From NCBI GenBank assembly GCA_039818345.1, contig JBCBUC010000006.1, forward strand, positions 62,001-126,000: DNA of 64,000 nucleotides. The letters run 5' to 3'. Of this stretch, positions 42,018-50,489 are shown piece by piece. The position numbers and the translations under genes are program-made. Position 1 is the stretch's first letter. Each line of letters starts with the position of its first letter. Origin of the DNA: Parvularcula sp039818345. GTDB lineage: Bacteria > Pseudomonadota > Alphaproteobacteria > Caulobacterales > Parvularculaceae. The notes under the pieces are model-generated. The model had not been told where the DNA came from. It searched no databases and saw only the letters and a program-made list of their open reading frames with translations.

Positions 42018-43096
42018 TCGACCGCTGCCACAGGCGCAACATCCTCGACTTCGACATTCTGTGCACGTGCAGAGACTGAAGCGATGGTGCGCCGAATTTC
42101 ATCAAGGAACGGGTTGGCGGCGAGTTTTTCCGCCATATTGACCGCAGAGACAACGCCGGCCGCGTCAGCGCCGCCATGGCTTTTCACCACGAGCCCACCA
42201 AGCCCTAAAAAGGGTGCGCCGTTGACCGAAGATGGATCCATCTTGGCCTTGAGCCGCTTAAGGGACCCCATCATGGCCAGCGCGCCGAGTTTCGAAAGCA
42301 TCGTCTCGGTGAGGGCGTCTTTGACCCATCCGCCGATCAGCCGTGCTGTTCCCTCGGCCGTTTTGAGCGCCACGTTACCGGTGAAACCATCAGTCACCAC
42401 CACATCAATCTCGCCTGCGGAAATGTCATTCCCCTCAACGAATCCGATGAAGTTCATTTCCGGATCGGCCTCACGTAGAATTTTGGCTGCATTTTTGATC
42501 AGTGCGCTGCCTTTAAGGTCTTCCTCTCCGACGTTGAGGAGGCCCACGGCCGGTTTGTCTTTGCCAGACAACGAGCGGTGATAGGCCTCGCCCATGATCG
42601 CAAATTGTACGAGTTGTTCAGCGGTCACCTCAACATTGGCGCCAACATCGAGCACCACCGCGTTTCCCGTCATCGTGGGCCAAAGGGCGGAGGCCGCGGG
42701 ACGGTCAACGCCTTCGATCATTTTCAGTTGCATGCGCCCGATCGCCATCAGCGCGCCTGTGTTACCGCACGAGACCACGCCATGGGCGTTGCCGAGCTTG
42801 ACCTGTTCGATGGCTGCCCACATCGAGCTGTCCCGGGACTTCCTGAGCGCGCGGGCCGGTTTGTCGTCCATCGCTACGACACCATCTGCATAAAGATGGC
42901 TCACACGATCGCTGTTGAGATCGTGCTCGGCGACCGCCGCGCGAATAGCGTCTTCTTGCCCAATCAGCATCAGTTTTGCCTGCAGGCCGCCATTGATGGC
43001 TGATGCACAACCAGCAATGACCTCTGACGCACCCAGATCGCTGCCCATCACATCGATGGCCAATGTCAGTGTGCCGCGATCGAGTTCGGTCCCCAT
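42014..43096 (-). CDS. plsX: Phosphate acyltransferase PlsX
   Basis: A 360-residue enzyme making acyl-phosphate from acyl-ACP for phospholipid synthesis. It shows IDVMGSDLGASEVIAG at the N terminus and the conserved CGNTGALM and DVGANVEVTAEQLVQFA segments. It leads the operon plsX-fabH-ihfA-merR. It lies in the opposite direction to the DUF177 gene that normally precedes it. Confidence 0.97.
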   Translation of the reverse strand: MGTELDRGTLTLAIDVMGSDLGASEVIAGCASAINGGLQAKLMLIGQEDAIRAAVAEHDLNSDRVSHLYADGVVAMDDKPARALRKSRDSSMWAAIEQVKLGNAHGVVSCGNTGALMAIGRMQLKMIEGVDRPAASALWPTMTGNAVVLDVGANVEVTAEQLVQFAIMGEAYHRSLSGKDKPAVGLLNVGEEDLKGSALIKNAAKILREADPEMNFIGFVEGNDISAGEIDVVVTDGFTGNVALKTAEGTARLIGGWVKDALTETMLSKLGALAMMGSLKRLKAKMDPSSVNGAPFLGLGGLVVKSHGGADAAGVVSAVNMAEKLAANPFLDEIRRTIASVSARAQNVEVEDVAPVAAVE

Positions 43097-43169
43097 GGGT
43101 CCACTTGTCCTTTCGTGTTGAGTGCCCTCAACAACATCCGATCAACTGCTTCAACCACGATCCTTCCGG

Positions 43170-44369
43170 CTAAGGAAGAATAGGATCTTCAATCATCTTG
43201 GCTGATTTCAGCCACCATTCCTGGTCAAAGCCTTGAATTTCGAGATTGGATATAAACTGCCTTGCGCCCGACTCCCAAGAGAAGCGTTCGGACCATGCGC
43301 GACATTCGTCAGCGTTTCGATTCTCAAGCGCCTCAAGAATCGCTGTTTTGAGGTCCTCGTTAAGGGCGCCAGCGCCTTTCGGCGCGCCGTCGAGGATCTC
43401 CAGCGGCCCGCGGACGGGGTAGGAGGCCACGGGCACCCCGCTGGCCAAAGCCTCGACATTGACCAGCCCAAAGGTGTCGGTCCGTGATGGGAAGACAAAA
43501 ACGTCGGACGCGGCGTATCGTTTGACGAGATCTTCACCATAGTGTTTGCCGGCGAAATGGACATTCTTGTCCTTATATTTCTCGCGCAACTCTTGTTCTT
43601 GCGGTCCTGCACCGACAAGAACCTTTGTACCCGGAAGGTCGAGGTCGAGAAAATCCTCAAGGGTCTTTTCCACCGCAAAACGGCCGACATAGGTCATGAT
43701 GGGCCGGGGTAGCCCATCAAAGACATCGCTTTCGACTGGCCTGAATTGATCCGTATCCACACCGCGTTCCCAAAGCCGCATGTTGCGGAAACCCTTTTCA
43801 TCGAGCTCTTGCATGAGCCCAGGTGTGGCCACCATCATGGCTTCGCCGTGATTGTGAAAATCTCGGAGCAGGGCGTAACCCCAATTGATCGGGAACCTGA
43901 TCCGGTCATAGGCGTATTCAGGAAAGCGTGTATGAAAACTGGTGGTGTACGGAAACTTACGCCGCCGGCAAAATCGACGCGTGGCCCGCCCGATCGGGCC
44001 TTCGGTGGCAATATGAATGGCGTCTGGCTGAAAGGCGTTGATCATCGACGCCACTTTGCGATTGGGGAAAAGCGAGAGCCGAATTTCCGAATAGCTTGGC
44101 ATCGGCACGGAGTGGAACTCCTGAGGCGTGATATAGAGCACCTCATTGCCGAATTTTGTGAGGATGGTGCCCAGCGTATCGAGCGTGGTGACCACGCCAT
44201 TCAGCTGCGGCTTCCATGCGTCGGTGGCGATGACAATCTTTAAGCCACTCTCGGAATTGGGCATTTGGAACTTTTGTTTGGGGCGGGTCAGCTTGCGCAC
44301 GCGCCCGCTCAGGCCCTGCAGTCGCGAACGGTCGGCACCGTCCGCTGCTTCTGTCGGCAAATCACTCAT
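43170..44369 (-). CDS. Family 4 glycosyltransferase (mannosyltransferase-like)
   Basis: A 399-residue GT4 enzyme with a Rossmann start LKIVIATDAWKPQLNGVVTTLDTL (about residue 43) and FVFPSRTDTFGLVNVEALASGVPVASYPVRGPLEIL (about 290-325) carrying the E-x7-E motif. The pattern resembles alpha-mannosyl or digalactosyl-diacylglycerol-type transferases acting on a membrane lipid. The first about 40 residues are not conserved, so the true start may be later (for example at MPNSESGLK); 44369 was chosen as an ATG. The donor and acceptor are not known. Confidence 0.8.
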   Translation of the reverse strand: MSDLPTEAADGADRSRLQGLSGRVRKLTRPKQKFQMPNSESGLKIVIATDAWKPQLNGVVTTLDTLGTILTKFGNEVLYITPQEFHSVPMPSYSEIRLSLFPNRKVASMINAFQPDAIHIATEGPIGRATRRFCRRRKFPYTTSFHTRFPEYAYDRIRFPINWGYALLRDFHNHGEAMMVATPGLMQELDEKGFRNMRLWERGVDTDQFRPVESDVFDGLPRPIMTYVGRFAVEKTLEDFLDLDLPGTKVLVGAGPQEQELREKYKDKNVHFAGKHYGEDLVKRYAASDVFVFPSRTDTFGLVNVEALASGVPVASYPVRGPLEILDGAPKGAGALNEDLKTAILEALENRNADECRAWSERFSWESGARQFISNLEIQGFDQEWWLKSAKMIEDPILP

Positions 44370-44449
44370 GGGCTGGCAATAGAGGTCTCTGAGATGCGTG
44401 TCACCCGGTGAGTGCGGCTCGTTACCACTCCTCAATCCGGGCTTTCATG

Positions 44450-44598
44450 ACACATCACACCATTTTCTTGTGCGGCGCAAAAAATCCTTGCGTCTCACTA
44501 GAGTTGATGCCACCTTCCGAGTCGCTGGTTTTGGCCAGCGAGCCCTTCCGGGCGTTTCCTCCCTAGACTGGCCGCGACTTTTGTCGCGGCCTTTTTTT
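44450..44598 (+). ncRNA. Candidate small RNA ending in a strong terminator
   Basis: The plus strand between two minus-strand genes ends in a perfect intrinsic terminator (GGCCGCGA / TCGCGGCC plus seven T, 44570-44598). No plus-strand gene is upstream, so the terminator has no protein-coding customer. Upstream are a small hairpin (GCTGG...CCAGC, about 44525-44539) and a single-stranded TTTCCTCCC stretch (about 44555-44563) that could pair with ribosome-binding sites. The 5' end is not defined and no promoter is obvious, so the left coordinate is a guess. Confidence 0.45.
44570..44598 (+). terminator. Intrinsic terminator on the + strand
   Basis: A perfect 8-bp stem GGCCGCGA/TCGCGGCC around a short loop is followed by seven T. 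For the minus strand the stem is not followed by T, so it acts on plus-strand transcription only. Confidence 0.85.
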
Positions 44599-44646
44599 AT
44601 CGGCGTAGTTTGCAGACAATAACGAAGAAGGCCAGCGTTTTGATGC

Positions 44647-45519
44647 TTATTCTGCGGCCAAGACCGCTGGCCGATGCGCGGAGAACACACGGTCCACAAC
44701 CTTGGCGAGTTGAGTGGCAAAGCTTTTAAAGTGACGGCTGCGTGCCACGCGATTTTCATCGAGGTAGAGGCCGCGATTAATCTCAATCTGAAGAACACCC
44801 ACGCCGTCATGGGGATTGCCGTAATGGGAGGCCACATATCCACCCGCATAGGGCGTGTTCCGCGCGACATCGAAGCCTTCCGCCCGGAATGCCTCTTCCC
44901 ACAGTGCAGCGTCGCTGTTTTGGCAGGCCGCGCCGAACAGGTCTCCCAGCACAATGTCAGGGAGTTTCGAAGCGCCGCCGGCTGTTGATGGCATTGAATG
45001 CCAGTCAACAATCAGAACTTGGGAAAACCGCGATTTGGCTTCATCAATCAGTGTGCTGACAGATTTATGGTACGGCGAAAAGCAGTTTTTAAGGCGCGCT
45101 TTTGCCTCGGTGCTGGGTAATCGTGCTGGGTAGATCTGTCGTCCGTCCGCCGCCAATTTCGGGATGACACCAAAGCCTGCAATCACCCTGTTGCTTCGGC
45201 TTTCCGCAGCATGGTCGAGCGGTCCCTGAAAAAGCAACGGATCAAGCTCACGCGGTGATCTGTTGAGGTCAACGAACACGCGCGGGAATTTTGCCGTGAC
45301 GATCGGCACTGATTCGCTCGCGCCTTGGGGAATCAACTGGTCGACATAGGCGTCCTCGGACCGCCGCAGTGTTTCGAGTGGCAGCAGCGCTTGTTGCAAC
45401 AGCCGGCGGGGATAGTCCCGTCCCGCATGCGGGCAAGTGAAAATCAACGGCGTTTGCCAAAGGGCAGGCCGCGTGATCTCGTGTCCTGGATAATTCTCTT
45501 TGATGATGCGCGCGACCAT
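44647..45519 (-). CDS. N-formylglutamate amidohydrolase family protein
   Basis: A 290-residue N-formylglutamate amidohydrolase-like enzyme. Characteristic parts are TCPHAGRDYP (about residue 29), VFVDLNRSPRELDPLLF (about 81) and VDWHSMPS (about 152), which resemble the metal-binding pattern of this zinc hydrolase family. It may hydrolyse N-formyl or related amides; the exact substrate is uncertain. The gene is beside cpdR, an arrangement seen in many alphaproteobacteria. Confidence 0.85.
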   Translation of the reverse strand: MVARIIKENYPGHEITRPALWQTPLIFTCPHAGRDYPRRLLQQALLPLETLRRSEDAYVDQLIPQGASESVPIVTAKFPRVFVDLNRSPRELDPLLFQGPLDHAAESRSNRVIAGFGVIPKLAADGRQIYPARLPSTEAKARLKNCFSPYHKSVSTLIDEAKSRFSQVLIVDWHSMPSTAGGASKLPDIVLGDLFGAACQNSDAALWEEAFRAEGFDVARNTPYAGGYVASHYGNPHDGVGVLQIEINRGLYLDENRVARSRHFKSFATQLAKVVDRVFSAHRPAVLAAE

Positions 45520-45688
45520 GCCACCCCGCCGTTAAGGTGTTTCATAGAGGCTGAAGACGCAGAGGAGAACACTTTTATGTCGTTCTCGTGACTTGGATAA
45601 GACATTAACCATGTGCTTGCGCTTCACGGGGTATTAAGGGGCAGCTAGGTATGGTGTGGCACGACATAAAATAGGGGGGAGTCCGGCA

Positions 45689-46048
45689 ATGGCCGCGATC
45701 CTTTTGGCCGAAGACGACGAATCGATGCGCGCGTTTCTGAAGCGAGCTTTAGAACGAGCGGGACATGTGGTGGTCGACGCGGGCCAAGGTGACGATGCCC
45801 TCAATGAATTGCAGCTACGCGAATTTGATCTTCTTCTCACGGACATTGTGATGCCTATCATGGACGGCATCGAGCTCGCCCGCCGTGCGGCGGAAATCGA
45901 TCCAGCGATGAAAATCATGTTCATCACGGGCTTCGCTGCGGTGGCGTTGAACCCAGCCAACCGTACGCCTCAGGATGCCAAGGTGCTGTCGAAGCCGTTC
46001 CATCTTCGTGATTTGGTGGACGAAGTCGATCGATTGATCGCCGCTTAG
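45689..46048 (+). CDS. cpdR: CpdR-like single-domain response regulator
   Basis: A 119-residue receiver domain without output domain. It has the acidic pocket AEDDE (8-10), phosphoacceptor D52 (LLLTDIVMP), Thr in FITGFA and Lys in SKPFHL. Sequence and position beside the N-formylglutamate amidohydrolase gene fit CpdR, which in Caulobacter directs ClpXP to degrade cell-cycle proteins such as PdeA and supports CtrA turnover when unphosphorylated (established knowledge). The ATG at 45689 has GGGGGGAG upstream. Confidence 0.92.
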   Translation: MAAILLAEDDESMRAFLKRALERAGHVVVDAGQGDDALNELQLREFDLLLTDIVMPIMDGIELARRAAEIDPAMKIMFITGFAAVALNPANRTPQDAKVLSKPFHLRDLVDEVDRLIAA

Positions 46049-46109
46049 GCTTGAAGCCTGCCCTTTGGGTTCTTATTGTTTATCGGTAAGAAGAAAAAGG
46101 GCCTTTTCC

Positions 46110-46295
46110 ATGATCAAGTCTATTCTGCCGCTCGCTGTGGCGACCGTTGCGCTTTCCGGCTGTGTCATCGACGCAGGCGGTGATTGGCATGACGACATGT
46201 CGCTTGAAGCGCGCACCCAGCTGGCGACAGAGGCTTGCGGGGTTGGCGAGGTGAAATCCGTCACGACCGACGGCTTTAGCTGCAAAACAGATTAG
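46110..46295 (+). CDS. Small lipoprotein of unknown function
   Basis: A 61-residue protein with a signal peptide ending in the lipobox LSGC, followed by a short acidic mature part with two more cysteines (ACGVGE, FSCKTD). These could form a disulfide. No family is recognised. AAAAAGGG precedes the ATG at 46110. It lies just upstream of tRNA-Val. Confidence 0.65.
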   Translation: MIKSILPLAVATVALSGCVIDAGGDWHDDMSLEARTQLATEACGVGEVKSVTTDGFSCKTD

Positions 46296-46348
46296 TCTTG
46301 CCCGAAACCTTGCGGGCCGGAGCCCAGGCGTCTAAGCGCCTCCGCTCC

Positions 46349-46423
<75 letters not shown>

Positions 46424-46548
46424 TGTCACTTTCATCGAGATGCAAATGGCGGTCTCTTTTTTCGAAGAGAGATCTTTGCCCGTAGGTGTTCAATGAGGGC
46501 GTGGTGCCAACGAGTTTTTCCAACGCACGTTGATCCGACCAAAGATGA

Positions 46549-47754
46549 TTATTTCTTGCTGGGTGAGAACGACACCACCAAAGCGTGCGAGTTGGTGCCG
46601 CTCAGATTGGCGGATAGGCCATACCCGATGGTCCAATTCTGACCCAACGAGCGCGACAGTCCAAGATCGATGCTCCAAGGATTTGTTAGCTCTTGTTCGA
46701 CCGAGATGTTGATCTCCTCGCCGGCAAAAGCGGCCGTGCGAGTCGATTCCCTTTCCAAGCGCGCATATCCGGCCGCCGCGGAAAAGGTATAAAGCGCCTT
46801 CTCGGTCGGCACCGCGTAGGTGAGACCAAACGTGCTGAGTAAGGATTCCGATGTGATGTTGCCATCATCCACACGGTTCCAATTGTAGCGAAAACCAGCG
46901 GTGCCGAGGAGTGGTCGACCGCCGATGATCGCAACAGGCGCGGCGGCTCTAGTGCCAAGACCGAAGGTGTAGCCGTCAGCTTCGTCGCCGCGATCGAGAT
47001 TAATCGTGATGGGCTCGTCGAATGTCACGAGATCGAACCCAAGGTTAGGTGTTCCAGAGACTTCAAAAGCCGTGACCGTCTCTGACTGCAAAATGCCGAC
47101 CTGACCCGAGAGCTCTAAGAACGGTAAAACGCGATAGCCGACCGAATTGACCCAAGCTGTGCTTGAAATGTCTGCAAGATCAGTGATCCGGATCTCAAGA
47201 TCCTCAATCACGAAATCGTCGGGGATTTCGGCTTCGACGCTTTTAATATCAACTTCAGCCTCGGCAAAAACCAGGGCCGAACTAAAGCGCCAGCGCGATC
47301 GCTCATTACTGATCGCTTCCAACTTTTCGCGCAGCTCTGCGCGTTCTTCGCGGCGCCGTCTGATCCTGTTGGTCTCAGGTTCGTTGGGAACTTCTAAAAG
47401 CTCTTCGTCCTGGGACAGAACGCTCTCGGCGTTGAGCGGTTCACCGTCTTCACTGGTCGGTTCACCCTCGGTTGCTACCGGCTGACGTTCAGTTTCCGGC
47501 AGTTCATCATCGGCATCGAGCGGCGCATCGTCGGTAGAAGGAGACGCGCTTTCAGTCTCGGGCTGATTGCCCTCAAGGTTGGGTCGATCGGTTTTTGCAT
47601 CTGCCGGATTGGTTTCTGCTTGTGCTTCTTCCACCACATCGGCGATATCTTCAGCAGCGAGAGCAAGATTGTTGTCTTGCTCGATTGAGTCTTGTGCCGT
47701 TGCTGATCCTATTGCGGCGGCAAAACTGACCGCTAGTGCTCTCCCAATACGCAT
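46549..47754 (-). CDS. Outer-membrane beta-barrel protein with acidic N-terminal region
   Basis: A 401-residue exported protein. After a signal peptide (about residues 1-20) comes a long Asp/Glu/Pro-rich low-complexity region (about 25-130), a basic charged helix (RIRRRREERAELREKLEAI, about 132-150), and a domain of alternating strands from about 155 ending SHALVVSFSPSKK, consistent with a small outer-membrane barrel. I do not recognise a family. The acidic region may bind cations. An EF-hand protein gene follows upstream on the same strand, so a shared calcium-related role is conceivable. Confidence 0.68.
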   Translation of the reverse strand: MRIGRALAVSFAAAIGSATAQDSIEQDNNLALAAEDIADVVEEAQAETNPADAKTDRPNLEGNQPETESASPSTDDAPLDADDELPETERQPVATEGEPTSEDGEPLNAESVLSQDEELLEVPNEPETNRIRRRREERAELREKLEAISNERSRWRFSSALVFAEAEVDIKSVEAEIPDDFVIEDLEIRITDLADISSTAWVNSVGYRVLPFLELSGQVGILQSETVTAFEVSGTPNLGFDLVTFDEPITINLDRGDEADGYTFGLGTRAAAPVAIIGGRPLLGTAGFRYNWNRVDDGNITSESLLSTFGLTYAVPTEKALYTFSAAAGYARLERESTRTAAFAGEEINISVEQELTNPWSIDLGLSRSLGQNWTIGYGLSANLSGTNSHALVVSFSPSKK

Positions 47755-47785
47755 ACGCCGTATCCCTCTTTGACCGCCCTAACGC

Positions 47786-48208
47786 TTACTGCGCGGGCAG
47801 CAGTCCTGCCTGTTCGAGTTTCTCTTTAAAGGTACCAATTTCGTCGCCTGACACTTCGTTGTCGTCGTTCTTATCAGCTTGATCGAAGACACGAGCGGGA
47901 CCTGAATTGAGTTCCGACGCGTCGACATATCCATCACCGCTGGTGTCAAATGTCGAGAAAGCACGGCCATGCATGCGCCGAGGGACTTCGCTTGGAATCA
48001 TAGGGCCGAACTCCGTTTGCGAGAGGAGACCATCACCGTTTGCATCGCCTTCAAAAGCGCGGACGTTCCGTAAAGAAAGGAATTCCTCACGCGTGATCGA
48101 ACCGTCTTGATTGGGATCAATCGATTCTGGCAGGGTCGTGGTTTGTTCGGCTGCAGCCGTTCCTAAAAGCAACGTTGCGGTGGCCATCAGTGTAGCTAGG
48201 CTGGTCAA
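47786..48208 (-). CDS. Exported protein with four EF-hands
   Basis: A 140-residue protein with a signal peptide (about residues 1-20) and four EF-hand loops starting at D31, D55, D88 and D112, each with the D-x-D/N-x-D/N pattern and a final Glu. The fourth has Asn at the usual Gly position. It should bind calcium in the periplasm or outside the cell. I chose the TTG at 48208 because GGAG lies 7 bases upstream; the ATG at 48187 lacks a ribosome site. It is 31 bases upstream of the barrel-protein gene and is probably cotranscribed. Confidence 0.85.
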   Translation of the reverse strand: MTSLATLMATATLLLGTAAAEQTTTLPESIDPNQDGSITREEFLSLRNVRAFEGDANGDGLLSQTEFGPMIPSEVPRRMHGRAFSTFDTSGDGYVDASELNSGPARVFDQADKNDDNEVSGDEIGTFKEKLEQAGLLPAQ

Positions 48209-48286
48209 GATCGATCTCCGGTTTCAAGCCTGTTTTTAAGGCGATAAAATACGTGTACCCACGAAGAAGTGTTCGCGGGGATAAAT

Positions 48287-48322
48287 GATCCGCCCCGAGG
48301 GGGATTGGGGCGGATCAAGATT
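48287..48322 (+). terminator. Strong hairpin with T run upstream of tetR (orphan terminator or leader structure)
   Basis: GATCCGCCCC and GGGGCGGATC form a perfect 10-bp stem around 10 bases, followed by AAGATTTTTT. No plus-strand gene precedes it. It could end a short RNA, or act as an attenuator in a long tetR leader. Confidence 0.6.
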
Positions 48323-48434
48323 TTTTAAGTCTGCTGTGTGATGACAACAGCATTGAGCAGAAGGTAAGAGACCAAAGCACAACGCACAATTCAGTTTCCG
48401 ATAGCCTTAATGAGACACCCTGGGAGATCCGCAA

Positions 48435-49052
48435 GTGAAGGAAATACACCGTTCTGCGCCGAAACAGACGCGCTCGCGGACCACGATTGACTACATTCTG
48501 GATGGAACCGCTCAGCTTTTGGAAAGGATCGAGGGTAACAGCGTCACCACCGCCAAGGTTGCTGAACGGGCCGGATTCTCTGTCGGTACAGTCTATCGAT
48601 ATTTTCGCGACAAACGTTCCCTTTTTCGGGCGTTGGCCTTTCGCGAGATCGAACGCACCGAGCGGCGCGTTGACGAGGTGCTTGCCGAGAATCCCGACGC
48701 TAAGGGCGAAGAATTAATCAGAATATTGATTGATAATCTCATAAGGCCATTTGGCTCAAGCGTTGAGACGCAGCGGCGGGTCAACCTTTTGGTGATCGAA
48801 GACGCAGAGTATCGCCAGGTGTTCGCGCAGAAGATCTTTCAACTGCAAGCGAAGATTGCCGATAAAGTCCGGAAACATGATCCAGGCGGTTTTCGAGAAC
48901 TTCCAGAAGAGGAGGTGGCCGTCCTTCTCGGGACGGTTGTTGGGCCGGTATGGATAATGCTCCGTATTAACCCTGATCGAGTCCATCACCCAGACTTTTC
49001 GAAACGCTTGGCACGGACAATTGTGGACTTCTACCGTGCCGAGATCGACTAG
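48435..49052 (+). CDS. TetR-family transcriptional regulator
   Basis: A 205-residue regulator with the N-terminal TetR helix-turn-helix (about residues 17-62, SVTTAKVAERAGFSVGTVYRYFRDKRSLF) and a helical ligand-binding domain. It begins with GTG after GGGAGA. The next gene downstream is a bile-acid-symporter-type carrier, then the purine cluster, so either may be its target; this is inferred from position. Confidence 0.87.
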   Translation: MKEIHRSAPKQTRSRTTIDYILDGTAQLLERIEGNSVTTAKVAERAGFSVGTVYRYFRDKRSLFRALAFREIERTERRVDEVLAENPDAKGEELIRILIDNLIRPFGSSVETQRRVNLLVIEDAEYRQVFAQKIFQLQAKIADKVRKHDPGGFRELPEEEVAVLLGTVVGPVWIMLRINPDRVHHPDFSKRLARTIVDFYRAEID

Positions 49053-49128
49053 ATAGAGGACTGCTCGTCTTCCTCTTGTGCAACGCAACAAGAACGCGCA
49101 TTGTTCTTGGCTGAGTGCGGGGAGCGTT

Positions 49129-50142
49129 GTGATCCAAGACCTGACCAAAACTGTTAGAGCATGGGCGAAGAAACAGTCTGCGCTGTTGATGATCTTCGCT
49201 GCCGTCCTGTTGGGCCTTTTGTTTCCTGCGCCAGCGCGGCTTGAGGGCCTGGTGTCTCTGGATACGGTCTCAACGATCGGTATTGCCCTTATTTTTTTCC
49301 TGCATGGGGCGAACTTAGCGCCTGATGTTTTTTTACGCGGCGTGGCGGCGTGGCGGCTCCATGTTTTGGTCCAGGGCACAACGTTTCTCGCTTTCCCGGC
49401 AGTCGGTGCAATCGTCTATATAGTCGGCGAACCTTGGCTTTCAGCCGATGCGCGGCTTGGCTTTTTCTTTTTGACCGCTTTGCCTTCGACGATCTCGTCG
49501 GCCGTGGCGTTGGCCGCGACGGCAGGCGGGCAAGTCCCGGGGGCGGTGTTCAATGCCTCTCTTTCCAATCTCGCGGGGCTTTTGATCACGCCTGCTGTTG
49601 TTGCGCTGATGGGTCAGGCAAGCGACACCAACTTTGATGTCGTGGCAGCGGTGCTCGATATCGCCAAAATCGTGCTGGTCCCGTTTGCAGCAGGGCAACT
49701 GGCCCGTCCGTTCATCAAAGAACTGATGGCCCGCTACAAGCCTCAGTTGAGCGCGGTCGATCGCGGCGTGATTTTGCTGATTGTCTTCAAGGCCTTTGCC
49801 GAGACGGGGGCAGCGGGGATGTGGTCACGATTTGCAGCGATCGATTACCTCGGAGCGATGCTTTTGGCCGGCCTCTTGCTGACCTTAGCGTTCAGCGCGC
49901 TTCCCCCCCTTGCTCGGGCGGCTGGGCTCAATGACCAAGAGCAGATCACGGCAATCTTCTGCGGCGGCACCAAAAGCCTCGCAACCGGGGCGCCGATGGC
50001 GCAGATTCTCTTTGCCGGCTTGCCATCCCTTGGGATCATCATGCTCCCACTCTTGATCTATCATCCGGCGCAGCTTGTCGTGGGCGCGGCGCTTGCGCAG
50101 CGTTACGCAGCGCGGCAACCGCAAGGGGCGGCCGGCGCCTGA
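49129..50142 (+). CDS. Bile acid:sodium symporter (SLC10A7/YfeH-like) family protein
   Basis: A 337-residue membrane protein with about 10 hydrophobic segments. It fits the YfeH/SLC10A7 class (IALIFFLHGANLAPD about residue 55, FFFLTALPSTISSAVALAATAGG about 112, CGGTKSLATGAPMA about 283). The substrate is unknown; the family carries organic anions. I prefer the GTG at 49129 to the GTG at 49078, though its ribosome site is close. It lies 125 bases upstream of the purine cluster and could import an organic acid or purine intermediate. Confidence 0.78.
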   Translation: MIQDLTKTVRAWAKKQSALLMIFAAVLLGLLFPAPARLEGLVSLDTVSTIGIALIFFLHGANLAPDVFLRGVAAWRLHVLVQGTTFLAFPAVGAIVYIVGEPWLSADARLGFFFLTALPSTISSAVALAATAGGQVPGAVFNASLSNLAGLLITPAVVALMGQASDTNFDVVAAVLDIAKIVLVPFAAGQLARPFIKELMARYKPQLSAVDRGVILLIVFKAFAETGAAGMWSRFAAIDYLGAMLLAGLLLTLAFSALPPLARAAGLNDQEQITAIFCGGTKSLATGAPMAQILFAGLPSLGIIMLPLLIYHPAQLVVGAALAQRYAARQPQGAAGA

Positions 50143-50267
50143 TTGCAAAAGCGAATAGCTAGGTGCAAAATGTCGTCTTGAGTGCTCCTGCTGGCCGATT
50201 ATAGCGCACATGCGGGCTCATGACGTTTGTGCGCTTGATGATGGATCAACCGAGGAGGCTAAGCACG

Positions 50268-50489
50268 GTGACTGGACAACCGACACATCGCGACGGTGAT
50301 CCTTCGTTGGCCCGCGATCTCAGCCAGTTCGTGTTCGATACCTCGAGCGAAGCGGTCGCTCGACGTTCGGAAGATCTTGCGCTCGCCATCCCTGATGCAG
50401 CGCTTGAAGGGGTGAGACGCCAACTCAGTGCCTTGCGTTCCCATGCGGAGGCTGCCGGATTGATGAGCCCAGATGGTGACGAATCGTGA
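50268..50489 (+). CDS. hpxX: DUF4089/HpxX-like small subunit of the HpxXY amidase
   Basis: A 73-residue protein of the DUF4089 (AtzG-like) type, seen upstream of AtzE-type amidases. The C-terminal part PDAALEGVRRQLSALRSHAEAAG is the recognisable feature. GAGGAGG lies 9 bases before the GTG at 50268. It overlaps hpxY through GTGA. In Klebsiella hpxX lies in the same purine operon. It probably forms a complex with the amidase, by analogy to AtzG/AtzE. Confidence 0.78.
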   Translation: MTGQPTHRDGDPSLARDLSQFVFDTSSEAVARRSEDLALAIPDAALEGVRRQLSALRSHAEAAGLMSPDGDES

